From the NCBI GenBank assembly GCA_016709025.1, contig JADJEQ010000046.1, positions 62,001 through 126,000 on the forward strand: 64,000 bases of DNA, read 5' to 3'. Of this stretch, positions 36,182 through 44,111 are shown piece after piece. Origin of the DNA: Bacteroidales bacterium (lineage in GTDB: Bacteria > Bacteroidota > Bacteroidia > Bacteroidales > Lentimicrobiaceae). The notes beneath the pieces are model-generated. The model was not told the DNA's origin and did not search any database. It saw only the letters and a list, made by a program, of their open reading frames with translations. Position 1 is the stretch's first letter. Every line of letters starts with the position of its first letter. The translations under genes were made by a program, and so were the position numbers.

Positions 36182-36535
36182 CTATTTCTTCTCCCTCAAC
36201 ACCAGCATATAGAAATCATTTTCCAGCGGCAGATACCCGTATTCATAAACGAACCGGTAAGTGCTCCCTTTCTGTGTGGTGTATAAGTGCGTGAAATAAT
36301 TGAAATTGAAGCCAAGGTTTGAGAGCTTCTCCTTGTGAACGGTTATCTTATCGGCAGGAACCAGCATTGAAAGAATCCGCCTGTTTTTTTTCAGAATACC
36401 GTTTACATTTCTTACCACCGCACTACTTTCGCTGTTTAGCCGGTTGTTGTAATTGTTGCGGCACTGATCGCTGCAGAATTTTTTATCAGCCCTGCCCAAT
36501 ATGGGTTCACCACAATCAAGACAAGTTTTTTCCAT
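36182..36535 (-). CDS. Small zinc-ribbon protein (DUF2116-like N-terminus)
   Basis: 117 aa from MEKTCLDCGEPI; an in-frame ATG seven codons earlier is possible. C-x2-C (CLDCG) and C-x3-C (CSDQCRNNYNN) form an N-terminal zinc ribbon of the type found in DUF2116-like proteins. The rest is an unannotated domain with ILSMLVPADKITVHKEKL and an aromatic C-terminal strand region (FVYEYGYLPLENDFYMLVL). Cytoplasmic. Its stop is followed at once by CATGCCC/GTGCCCTG word repeats. Confidence 0.7.
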   Translation of the reverse strand: MEKTCLDCGEPILGRADKKFCSDQCRNNYNNRLNSESSAVVRNVNGILKKNRRILSMLVPADKITVHKEKLSNLGFNFNYFTHLYTTQKGSTYRFVYEYGYLPLENDFYMLVLREKK

Positions 36536-36674
36536 AATACATCGCTCTAAATACACTTAAAATAATATAGCAGAACAAATATTTAAATCTGTTTCTAGAA
36601 AGATAATTAACTTACTATTATTCAGGCAATTCGGGTTAGCAGACTTTGGTTTATTGTTTTTGTTTGAGATAAAT

Positions 36675-37439
36675 TTAATAGTATGCAATCGTTCTTTCAA
36701 CTATCGAAACTGCCTGATTGTCAACAAATGCGGTCTTCTTTATCCAATTATCCTGTTTATCTAATTGGTATAGATAGGTAGTGGAAGAAACCAGTTTGCC
36801 ATCAGCATAAAACACTTGATCTTCCGTTTCATTGCCTTTACCATCGTATTTAAATGCATTTCTCCGTTCAAGCTCTCCATTCTCCTTATAACGGTTTGAT
36901 TCCGATATCAGGTTGCTGCTGTTGTATGAATATCTGATTTTCTGCCTGAGTTCTCCTTCTGCATTATAAATATTTTCCTCCATGACTTTCCCGTTACTTC
37001 CGTACAGATAAGCTATTTTCTTTCCGGGGCGGTTCTTTTCATCATAACTGATATCCTCCGTCAACTGACCCTTGTCATCGTAATGATAAACAATCTTAAA
37101 CCTGAGCAGGTCATCTGCATTGTAAACGGCCATTTCCTTTCTGCTGCCATCGGTATTGTAGGAATAGATGTATTTTTTATCAACCGCACTATCCGACATA
37201 TATTTAATATCTTCTGTTTTATTCCCCTGTTCATTGAATGCATTCAGGTACCATTGCACCATTCTGCCTTTGATAAACGTTTCCCCGGCTTTAACAGTCT
37301 GATAGGTTTTCTCAGTAACAGTTTTAACTTTTCCTTTGAGATTTGATTTTGCATAGTCATTTAACTGACAAAAGCCATCTGCATTGAACAGCAGTAAAAA
37401 AGCAGCAATCTGGATAAATGGTTTCTTCATTTTATTCAT
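36675..37439 (-). CDS. Exported protein with YD/RHS-like repeats
   Basis: 254 aa from MNKMKKPFIQ (a second Met three codons later is also possible). The signal peptide ends GFCQ. From about residue 30 the protein is built of repeated strand units of the form Y-x-Y-[DN]-x-x-G-[KN] (IYSYNTDGSRKE, VYHYDDKGQLTE, AYLYGSNGKVME, RYSYNSSNLISE, AFKYDGKGNETE, TYLYQLDKQDNW). These resemble YD repeats of RHS proteins or MORN-like bookkeeping repeats, forming a beta-sheet barrel. No toxin domain or T9SS tail. Probably periplasmic; function unknown. Confidence 0.7.
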   Translation of the reverse strand: MNKMKKPFIQIAAFLLLFNADGFCQLNDYAKSNLKGKVKTVTEKTYQTVKAGETFIKGRMVQWYLNAFNEQGNKTEDIKYMSDSAVDKKYIYSYNTDGSRKEMAVYNADDLLRFKIVYHYDDKGQLTEDISYDEKNRPGKKIAYLYGSNGKVMEENIYNAEGELRQKIRYSYNSSNLISESNRYKENGELERRNAFKYDGKGNETEDQVFYADGKLVSSTTYLYQLDKQDNWIKKTAFVDNQAVSIVERTIAYY

Positions 37440-37749
37440 ATTTAGTTTGATGGATGAATAACTACCCGAAGTGTAAATAGTGAGAATTTCAACAAATCCG
37501 ATACCTTTCACCAAATTAACCCTAAGAGAAAGGGGATATCGCCATGTAACAATTAAGGTTTGACCAGATAGCCCGGTCGACCGGATCTGCCTGGCTGCAC
37601 TATTTTCAATTAAACTCTTTAAACCTGCTTTATCAGAGATTTCAGCGTATTCAGGGGTTTAACTTTAGAAATATATCTGTTATTCCCTGCTATAAGGTTT
37701 CCGGTCAAAAATTCAGCGTTGACATGATATCAAGCTAATGGGTAGTCAG
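37440..37749. other. Intergenic region, no gene seen
   Basis: Lies upstream of the minus-strand YD-repeat gene and downstream of the small lysine-rich gene. Moderate AT content. No clear repeat or hairpin. Confidence 0.35.
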
Positions 37750-37851
37750 TTAACTCTTGGCTTTCTTCTCTTTCTTTTCGAGCCTCTTTTCTTTCAGGGT
37801 TTTTGTCGGAGCCTTCTTGGTCTCTTTTTTTGCATCCTGCGCCTTTGACAT
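37750..37851 (-). CDS. 33-aa lysine-rich small protein
   Basis: A complete ATG-to-TAA frame encoding MSKAQDAKKETKKAPTKTLK and EKRLEKKEKKAKS. About 40% Lys with Ala/Glu/Thr, so strongly basic and probably disordered; such a peptide could bind nucleic acid or ribosomes. Small Lys-rich proteins with a similar opening (MSK..AKKETKK) are common in this phylum (recalled, not checked). The opposite-strand frame over the same bases is hydrophobic and is a shadow. Confidence 0.65.
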   Translation of the reverse strand: MSKAQDAKKETKKAPTKTLKEKRLEKKEKKAKS

Positions 37852-38223
37852 GATTGATGGTTTTAAGGTTAATATGACTGTAAATGTTCTCTTTTATAAA
37901 ATGAGTTGCATGACAAATATACTAAGCAATTTCCGGAAAGTCTAAAAAAAAATGAAGATTGTAATATTCATAATAAAATGTCCTGCGATTTTTCCTTCAG
38001 TACAAGATACACTTATACAGGAATATAGCATTATCCAGTAAAACTCTATCCGTTTTTAATCGATTACAAACGACTACATCCGTAAGTAAATGACTAATAA
38101 CCGAATCAGGATAAGAGGCTGCTATACTTTTGCTTCATCGTTCAATCACACATAGTCAGGATTGGAAAGGAAAAGTAAAGTTAAATGTTGAACAAGCCCG
38201 CTGAAGGGCGCAAAACAAAAAAG
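37852..38223. other. Intergenic region ahead of the ssb array
   Basis: No gene supported. AT-rich near 37920-38100. Holds the TACTTTTG element listed separately. Confidence 0.35.
38125..38132 (+). promoter_or_regulatory. Bacteroidota-type -7 element upstream of the ssb array
   Basis: TACTTTTG matches TAnnTTTG, about 92 nt before the first ssb start. No convincing -33 box. Confidence 0.4.
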
Positions 38224-38568
38224 ATGAAAGCATTAAACAACCGCGTTCAGTTGATCGGCCACCTTGGAGCTGATCCCGAAGTTAAAAAATTTGAAAATGG
38301 AAACATGATGGCCCGCCTGTCGCTCGCAACCTGTGAGCGTGCTACCGGAAGTAAAGGGGAAAAAGGAGTCCGAACCCAGTGGCACCAGTTGGTGGTGTGG
38401 GGCAAATTGGCCGAAATATGTGGCAAGTACCTTCAAAAAGGACGTGAAGTGGCAGTTGAAGGACGCATTGCTTACCGCAGTTTTACCGATGGAGAAGGCA
38501 ACAGCAGGCTGATTACCGAAATTACCGTTAACGATCTGCTTATGATCAGCGGGCGTCAGGTGGTCTAA
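38224..38568 (+). CDS. ssb: Single-stranded DNA-binding protein, tandem copy 1
   Basis: 114 aa from MKALNNRVQLIGHLGADPEV, the standard SSB opening; the in-frame extension to 38185 is not family-like. One OB fold (RLSLATCERATG, TQWHQLVVWGKLAEIC, GREVAVEGRIAYRSF, TEITVNDLLMISG). The protein stops right after the OB fold (GRQVV), with no Gly/Pro linker and no acidic D-D-D-I-P-F tip that recruits partner proteins in housekeeping SSBs. First of three tandem paralogues and the most divergent. Confidence 0.93.
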   Translation: MKALNNRVQLIGHLGADPEVKKFENGNMMARLSLATCERATGSKGEKGVRTQWHQLVVWGKLAEICGKYLQKGREVAVEGRIAYRSFTDGEGNSRLITEITVNDLLMISGRQVV

Positions 38569-38628
38569 ATCCGGAACACCAAAATTTCAAGGGAAAAAAA
38601 TCTTTTCATTTCAAAAAAAATCAGAATC

Positions 38629-38976
38629 ATGAACAATCTCAGGAATACCGTACATCTGATTGGCCGTTTGGGTGCCGATCCCGAAATTAAAACCGTACAG
38701 GGAAATCTTAAAGTTGCCCGCCTCAGGGTAGCAACCAGTGACGAGTACAAGAGTAAAACCGGTGAAAAAGTGAAACAAACCCAATGGCATACACTCGTTG
38801 CCTGGGGAGGACTCGCAGATGTCTGTGAAAACAACCTCAGCAAGGGCATAGAAGTAGCCGTTGAAGGTAAACTCGGATACCGGGTATACACTGACAAGGA
38901 AAACAACAAGCATTTCATCACCGAAATTACAGTAAATGAACTGGTGATGGTCGGCTCAAATATGGCAACGGAATAA
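38629..38976 (+). CDS. ssb: Single-stranded DNA-binding protein, tandem copy 2
   Basis: 115 aa. The OB fold begins NNLRNTVHLIGRLGADPE and contains TQWHTLVAWGGLADVCENN and EVAVEGKLGYRVYTDKENN, ending TEITVNELVMVGSNMATE. No acidic tip or linker. It has diverged from copy 3 (for example AWGGL versus VWGKL). Starts 60 nt after copy 1's stop, so very likely in the same transcript. Confidence 0.93.
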   Translation: MNNLRNTVHLIGRLGADPEIKTVQGNLKVARLRVATSDEYKSKTGEKVKQTQWHTLVAWGGLADVCENNLSKGIEVAVEGKLGYRVYTDKENNKHFITEITVNELVMVGSNMATE

Positions 38977-39031
38977 ATTAATGAATTCACATCCGGAAAA
39001 ACCCGATTAATAACCTAAAAACAATTGCATT

Positions 39032-39376
39032 ATGAACTCATTGAGAAACAGAGTACAGCTGATTGGCAACCTGGGTGCCGATCCTGAAGTTAAAACGCTG
39101 GAAGGTAACAAGAAGGTAGCTAAGTTGTCTATTGCCACCAACGATGAATACACCGACAAGAACGGGCAGAAAGTCAAGCAGACCCAATGGCACAACCTGG
39201 TGGTATGGGGAAAACTGGCCGATACCTGTGAAAAATACCTGACCAAAGGTAAAGAGATCGCTATTGAAGGTAAATTGACCTACCGCACCTGGAATGATAA
39301 GGATGGCAAAACCCACAACATCACTGAAGTTATTGTCAACGAATTACTTATGATGGGTGGTAAAGCAAAAGACTGA
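39032..39376 (+). CDS. ssb: Single-stranded DNA-binding protein, tandem copy 3
   Basis: 114 aa. The OB fold begins NSLRNRVQLIGNLGADPEV and contains TQWHNLVVWGKLADTCEKYL and EIAIEGKLTYRTWNDKDG, ending VNELLMMGGKAKD. No acidic tip. It is the closest of the three to consensus. It begins 55 nt after copy 2 and is followed by a strong terminator that ends the unit. Confidence 0.93.
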   Translation: MNSLRNRVQLIGNLGADPEVKTLEGNKKVAKLSIATNDEYTDKNGQKVKQTQWHNLVVWGKLADTCEKYLTKGKEIAIEGKLTYRTWNDKDGKTHNITEVIVNELLMMGGKAKD

Positions 39377-39396
39377 TTTCGATACAGCTACGTACA

Positions 39397-39426
39397 TAAG
39401 GGGCAGGTAACTGCCCCTTATTGTTA
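39397..39426 (+). terminator. Rho-independent terminator of the ssb array
   Basis: A perfect 10-bp stem TAAGGGGCAG / CTGCCCCTTA with a GTAA tetraloop, followed by TTGTTATT, 20 nt after the stop of the third ssb. Confidence 0.9.
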
Positions 39427-39616
39427 TTAACAGTCAACAGAAAGCAACATCCTGAAATCACCATTTTATAAGCCATCCCACTAAAATATTGTTAATAAAA
39501 AGTTGTAGTATGCATTCAGACAGACGATTAGTGTAAAATTATTTTGTTATTTAATTATTCTTTTAAATGTCTTAAAGGGAATTGATAATAATTAAATTTA
39601 CGACACAGATAAAATT

Positions 39617-40141
39617 ATGAGGATAATGGCGCTGATTGCTTTGTCAGGATTTTTTCTTTTCAGATGTAATGCCCAGGAAGTTGTTCCAACAGCAGTTGGA
39701 AGTGTTGATCTTGAAAAGTATGCCGGCCTGTGGTATGATATAGCATCTTACCCTGCCCGCTTTCAAAAGGGTTGTCATTGTACTACAGCTGAATATACAC
39801 TGATGCCTGGCGGATATGTTAAAGTGGTGAATAAATGTCGTAAAGGCGGATTTACAGGGCCGGTAAGTGGAATTACCGGGAAGGCTTTTGCTGTTAAAGG
39901 CTCAAACAATACTAAACTGAAAGTCCGGTTTTTCTGGCCTTTCAAAGCCGGTTACTGGATTGTGAAACTTGACAAGGATTACAAATGGGCTGTCGTTTCA
40001 ACGCCCGGAAAGGATTATTTGTGGTTGTTGAGCAGGAGCCCTGTTCTTGAGGAGTCGTTGTATGACTCAATTTTAAACTCATTGAAAAATGAAGGGTATG
40101 ATACTGCCAGACTGAAACGAACGCCCCAACCATGTGATTAA
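39617..40141 (+). CDS. Lipocalin-family exported protein (Blc-like)
   Basis: 174 aa. The signal peptide ends RCNAQ; there is no good lipobox, so it is probably a soluble periplasmic lipocalin. Motif 1 is VDLEKYAGLWYDIASYPARF (the G-x-W lipocalin signature with Y-D), followed by CHCTTAEYTLMPGG, FFWPFKAGYWIVKLDKDYKW and DYLWLLSRSP, in the order of bacterial Blc. Family members bind lipids and lysophospholipids, mainly in envelope stress. No partner genes alongside; 26 nt before the PhoH gene, so co-transcription is possible. Confidence 0.9.
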   Translation: MRIMALIALSGFFLFRCNAQEVVPTAVGSVDLEKYAGLWYDIASYPARFQKGCHCTTAEYTLMPGGYVKVVNKCRKGGFTGPVSGITGKAFAVKGSNNTKLKVRFFWPFKAGYWIVKLDKDYKWAVVSTPGKDYLWLLSRSPVLEESLYDSILNSLKNEGYDTARLKRTPQPCD

Positions 40142-40167
40142 CTTATCTTTAATGAAAACTTCGTACT

Positions 40168-41886
40168 ATGGCTAAGAAAACACTGAAAGATGAAGTAGCT
40201 GAAAAGATTCACACTACGGAAAGACCATCTTTAAAGACAAAGAAAACAACAAAAAATGCCAGGGATACCAAACCGGAAAGAAAAAAGAAGCCTGCCCTGA
40301 AAGAAGAAGTTACCAATGGAATCAGCAGGTTAAATGGCAAAACAAATGGCAGGCTTAAATCCTTGCCCCCGGATCTTCCGGTAGAGGTGAAGATAAATGA
40401 CCAGGTGACAACTGCAGTCAAATCATCTGAAACAAAAACTGAATCCGCTCCAAAACCAAAGGTTAAGATTCCGAAACCTAAAATATACGCCCGTAAGGAG
40501 CCGCTGATCAGTGATCTTCCGGAAGCAACACCTTCTGTCTCCAAGGCGAAAACTTCCAGAGTATCAGGGGAGAAAAAGATTTTTGTTATTGATACTTCGG
40601 TTATCCTTTATAATCATGACTCAATCAATAACTTCGAAGATAACGATGTGGCTATTCCCATCACCGTTCTCGAGGAACTTGATAACTTTAAAAAAGGCAA
40701 TGATACCAAGAACTTTGAAGCACGCGAGTTTATCAGGATCATCGATTCGCTTTCTGAAAATGGAATGCTTACCGACTGGATACCACTGGTAAAATCGAAG
40801 GGCGGAAAGTTTAAAGTGGTAATGAATGAAAAGAGTACGGTGGATGCCCGACAGATTTTCGATGACAATAAACCCGACCACCGCATTCTGAATGCTGCGC
40901 TTGCACTTTCTCAGGAATACCCCGAAAGAAAGGTTGTGTTGGTGAGCAAAGACATCAACCTGCGGTTGAAAGCAAAATCGCTGAATATCGCAGCCGAGGA
41001 TTTCCTTACCGGGAAAATCAAGGATGTTGAAGGACTATACACCGGCATTTCTACAATTAATAACCTGAGCAGCAAAATTATAGATAAACTTTACCAGCAG
41101 GGCTACTGTATGCCTAAGGACATCGGGGTTAAGAATCCTATACCGAATCAGTATTTCATTCTCAGAAATACCACTACCTCAGCCCTTGCTTTCTATAACT
41201 CATTAAGTAAAAAAGTTGAGCGGATTGAGAAAAGATCTGCCTTCCGAATTACCCCCCGCAATGCCGAACAGGTATTTGCTTTGCATGCCATCCTTAATCC
41301 TGATGTTAAACTGGTTACACTTCAGGGTGTTGCCGGCACAGGTAAAACCCTGCTTGCACTGGCGGCTGCACTCGATCAAAAACGCAATTTCAAACAGGTT
41401 TTCCTTGCAAGGCCGATAGTTCCATTAAGCAATAAAGACATTGGATTTCTGCCGGGCGATATTAAGTCCAAGATTAACCCTTACATGGAACCACTGTACG
41501 ACAACCTGAAATTTATTCAGAGTCAATACAGTGAGAAAGACAAAGAGTACAAAAACATTACCGATTCCCTTGATAATGAAAAACTTGTAATTCAGCCGCT
41601 GGCATACATCCGCGGACGGAGTATTTCGAACGTATGTTTTATTGTGGATGAAGCCCAGAACCTGACGCCACATGAGATAAAAACAATTATTACCCGGGCA
41701 GGGCAGGGAACCAAGATAATTTTTACCGGCGACATATACCAGATCGATACGCCTTATCTTGACGCACAGAGCAATGGATTATCCTACCTGATTGATAAGG
41801 TAAAACATCATTCGATTTATGCCCATGTCAGGCTTGAAAAGGGGGAGAGGTCAGAACTGGCAAATCTGGCCAACGATCTGCTCTGA
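40168..41886 (+). CDS. PIN-PhoH protein (PhoH2/YlaK type) with a basic N-terminal extension
   Basis: 572 aa. Residues 1-130 are a Lys-, Pro- and Thr-rich low-complexity extension. A PIN ribonuclease domain follows at about 135-275: KIFVIDTSVILYN with D142 as first acid, VLEELDNFKKG, and LVSKDINLRLKA with the later acid. The PhoH ATPase is at about 350-572: Walker A GVAGTGKT (387-394), FLARPIVPLSNKDIGFLPGD, Walker B FIVDEAQNLTPHE and TGDIYQIDTPYLD. The family couples RNA unwinding to sequence-specific RNA cleavage. The long N-terminal extension is more than most members carry. Its stop abuts the stop of the opposite gene at 41887. Confidence 0.93.
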   Translation: MAKKTLKDEVAEKIHTTERPSLKTKKTTKNARDTKPERKKKPALKEEVTNGISRLNGKTNGRLKSLPPDLPVEVKINDQVTTAVKSSETKTESAPKPKVKIPKPKIYARKEPLISDLPEATPSVSKAKTSRVSGEKKIFVIDTSVILYNHDSINNFEDNDVAIPITVLEELDNFKKGNDTKNFEAREFIRIIDSLSENGMLTDWIPLVKSKGGKFKVVMNEKSTVDARQIFDDNKPDHRILNAALALSQEYPERKVVLVSKDINLRLKAKSLNIAAEDFLTGKIKDVEGLYTGISTINNLSSKIIDKLYQQGYCMPKDIGVKNPIPNQYFILRNTTTSALAFYNSLSKKVERIEKRSAFRITPRNAEQVFALHAILNPDVKLVTLQGVAGTGKTLLALAAALDQKRNFKQVFLARPIVPLSNKDIGFLPGDIKSKINPYMEPLYDNLKFIQSQYSEKDKEYKNITDSLDNEKLVIQPLAYIRGRSISNVCFIVDEAQNLTPHEIKTIITRAGQGTKIIFTGDIYQIDTPYLDAQSNGLSYLIDKVKHHSIYAHVRLEKGERSELANLANDLL

Positions 41887-42426
41887 TCAATCGACGGAAA
41901 TGATTTCATATTCAAGCTGAACGAGTCCGGAAGTAAATTCTCCGGTCTTGATCAGCTTCAGATTCTGCGAAGGAAAGCCCGGTCGGAAAAGAGGTATGCC
42001 ATCACCCAGTAAAATGGGGATAATTGAGATGATCATGCGGTCAATCAGGCGTTCTTTCAACAGGGTATGTATAACCTGAGATCCCCCATCAATGAATAGA
42101 TCAAGACCAATTTCAGCCTTTAATTTTCTTACCAGATCCGGCAGGTCATCTCCGTAATATTCTACATTGCCTTCAACACTTGGTTTGTTACCCGAAATAA
42201 CATATACTTTTTTCCCTTCGTAAGGTTGTGCGACATTAAAAGAAAGCACTGTTTCCCATGTTTTTCTGCCCAGGATGACCACATCTGTGGTTGCCACAAA
42301 AGCACTATAGCCGTAATCTTCTCCCTCCATTTCTACACTGTTGAGAAAACCAATATCGCCGTTTTCATCGGCAATGTAGCCGTCGAGACTCATGGCTATA
42401 AATAGGACTGCTTTACGGATTCTCAC
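41887..42426 (-). CDS. Dihydrofolate-reductase-like (RibD C-terminal family) protein
   Basis: 179 aa. Typical opening KAVLFIAMSLDGYIADENGD, then TTDVVILGRKTWETVL (NADPH pocket), LDLFIDGGSQVIHTLLKERL and IISIIPILLGDGIPLF. These match the YyaP/YwjB-type RibD C-terminal reductases, which are NADPH-dependent but of mostly unknown substrate; not the true folate reductase FolA. Last gene of a minus-strand unit after nitroreductase and M28 peptidase, with gaps of 5 and 11 nt. Its stop codon directly abuts that of the convergent PhoH gene. Confidence 0.87.
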   Translation of the reverse strand: MRIRKAVLFIAMSLDGYIADENGDIGFLNSVEMEGEDYGYSAFVATTDVVILGRKTWETVLSFNVAQPYEGKKVYVISGNKPSVEGNVEYYGDDLPDLVRKLKAEIGLDLFIDGGSQVIHTLLKERLIDRMIISIIPILLGDGIPLFRPGFPSQNLKLIKTGEFTSGLVQLEYEIISVD

Positions 42427-42431
42427 AGGCG

Positions 42432-43439
42432 TTATTTCGATTCGTAAACAACGGTGAGTACAGTACGGCCGGCAGCATGCAGGGTTTCTTTACTGATGTT
42501 GCTCATGTCGTCCTGAATGGTGTGCCAGTAATCAAAGAACCCTTTTTCCCTGTCCTGATCATAATCGATGATGTCTATGGTAGGGATTCTCAGATTCTGG
42601 TTGACATATACATGATCATCGATGAGGTTTCCGGTTTTTTTTGTCAGAAAATATTCTTCGTAACCAAGCCGGTGGGCAACATCCCATACCCTGCGCATGA
42701 TATCAGGGGCAAAATGCATTGAAGTGCCTTCCATTGTAAATGTTGCACCACTGGCTCCGACCATATCCAGCAATATGCCATAACGTGCTGTATATCCGGG
42801 TACATGGGGATTTTTCGACCAGTATTGTGAGCCCAGCCCCCAGGAATCTTCATTGGTGCCTTGCATTTCCTGCGGTTCACCATAATCCTCCGAATCAAAA
42901 AGAACAATATCTACCCCAAGTCCCGGGTTATGCAAACTCATTTGTCTGGCAATTTCAAGCAAAACTCCAACACCGCTTCCTCCATCGTTGGCAGCAGGAA
43001 CCGGTTTCTTACGGTTGGCTGGATCCGGGTCGTGATCTGCCCAGGGCCTTGAATCCCAGTGAGCACAAAGCAATACCCGGGACTGAATTTCAGGGTTGAA
43101 AACGGCAATGATGTTTCTTGAGTCAAGCATAGTCCCGTCAAAAGCCCTGAGGTTTGCCCGCTGAACCACCACATGGGGAGTGAACCGTTTGAATGAGGCT
43201 TCAAGCCAGGCTGCACAGGCTTTATGCGCGGCCGTGTTGGGTACCCTGGGTCCGAAGGCTACCTGGCGTTCAATATAACTGTAGGCAGAATCGGCGTTGA
43301 ATTCAGGGACGAATACACTTTTGGTTTCTGTAGATTGATTTTCTCCTGGTTTGGTTGTCTTTGTCTGATCCCAACAACCGGTGAAGGCGATGAGAAAAAA
43401 ACCTGAAATTAGCAGGGCTATCGGTTTGGAATTATTCAT
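42432..43439 (-). CDS. M28-family peptidase / glutaminyl-cyclase-like lipoprotein
   Basis: 335 aa. Lipoprotein signal LIAFTGCWDQ (lipobox F-T-G-C). Zinc ligands of the M28 fold appear in order: LLCAHWDSRPWAD (His), AANDGGSGVGVLLE (bridging Asp), LFDSEDYGE (Glu/Asp), a GASGATF segment and FFDYWHTIQDD (final His). The neighbourhood of the sites resembles glutaminyl-peptide cyclotransferase-like proteins of this phylum, so pyroglutamate formation is as likely as aminopeptidase activity. Envelope-attached. Middle gene of the minus-strand unit. Confidence 0.88.
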   Translation of the reverse strand: MNNSKPIALLISGFFLIAFTGCWDQTKTTKPGENQSTETKSVFVPEFNADSAYSYIERQVAFGPRVPNTAAHKACAAWLEASFKRFTPHVVVQRANLRAFDGTMLDSRNIIAVFNPEIQSRVLLCAHWDSRPWADHDPDPANRKKPVPAANDGGSGVGVLLEIARQMSLHNPGLGVDIVLFDSEDYGEPQEMQGTNEDSWGLGSQYWSKNPHVPGYTARYGILLDMVGASGATFTMEGTSMHFAPDIMRRVWDVAHRLGYEEYFLTKKTGNLIDDHVYVNQNLRIPTIDIIDYDQDREKGFFDYWHTIQDDMSNISKETLHAAGRTVLTVVYESK

Positions 43440-43450
43440 CTTGGGAAAGG

Positions 43451-44053
43451 CTATTGATTAAAAATATCCGTTGGTTGTCCGAAGGTTCCGGTAAATACCA
43501 GGTCAATGGATTGTCTGCGCTCGCGTGGTGTGGTTTCCAATTTTTTTAAATTATCTGGCAAACTATCAGGATTGCCGATATATCCGATGGCGATGGCTGT
43601 CGCAACCGAACATTCAGCAGGAATTTCAAACAATTCGATTGTCCGCTTCGAGTCAAAACCACCCATCTGATGCACAAATAATCCGTCTGCTGTTGCCTGA
43701 AATGTGAGGTGGGCAACTGACTGTCCAAGGTCATACAACGCTGATCTGTTGGGCTCGCCCCGTTGATTGGTGTTTTTTGTAATCGCCAGCAACAGCATAG
43801 GAGCAGTTAAGGCCCACAGTTGATTGAATTCAACCAGGGTAGCGGCAATTTTATTGTAGGTGTCATCCCCCTTGAACCCTATTATGAAACTCCAGGGTTG
43901 GAGATTCGAGGATGATGGGGCCCACCGGGCAGCTTCAAACAGGCGTTGAAGTTTTTCCTTTTCAACGGGTTGACTATTGAATGCCCGTGGTGACCACCTT
44001 TCACGAAGCAGGTTGGAAATCGGATAATCGGTTGATGCTGTTTTTATATGCAT
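43451..44053 (-). CDS. Nitroreductase-family FMN oxidoreductase
   Basis: 200 aa. The N-terminal LLRERWSPRAFNSQPVEKEK and AARWAPSSSNLQPWSFIIG are the classic nitroreductase FMN-binding patterns; later ALYDLGQSVAHLTFQATADG and VHQMGGFDSKR and a VATAIAIGYIGNPD closing motif. Family members are cytoplasmic FMN dimers reducing quinones, nitro-aromatics or other electrophiles with NAD(P)H. First gene of the unit ending at 41887; gap to the next gene 11 nt. Substrate unknown. Confidence 0.92.
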   Translation of the reverse strand: MHIKTASTDYPISNLLRERWSPRAFNSQPVEKEKLQRLFEAARWAPSSSNLQPWSFIIGFKGDDTYNKIAATLVEFNQLWALTAPMLLLAITKNTNQRGEPNRSALYDLGQSVAHLTFQATADGLFVHQMGGFDSKRTIELFEIPAECSVATAIAIGYIGNPDSLPDNLKKLETTPRERRQSIDLVFTGTFGQPTDIFNQ

Positions 44054-44111
44054 TTCTTGAGTTTTTAGTAATTAACAAAGATAAACGGGAGAGGTTGCAA
44101 AGGGAATCAGT

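Noticed and set aside
37757..37945. A plus-strand frame of 62 codons beginning MAFFSFFSSLF
   Set aside because: It is the antisense of the lysine-rich 33-aa gene (K codons read as F/S).
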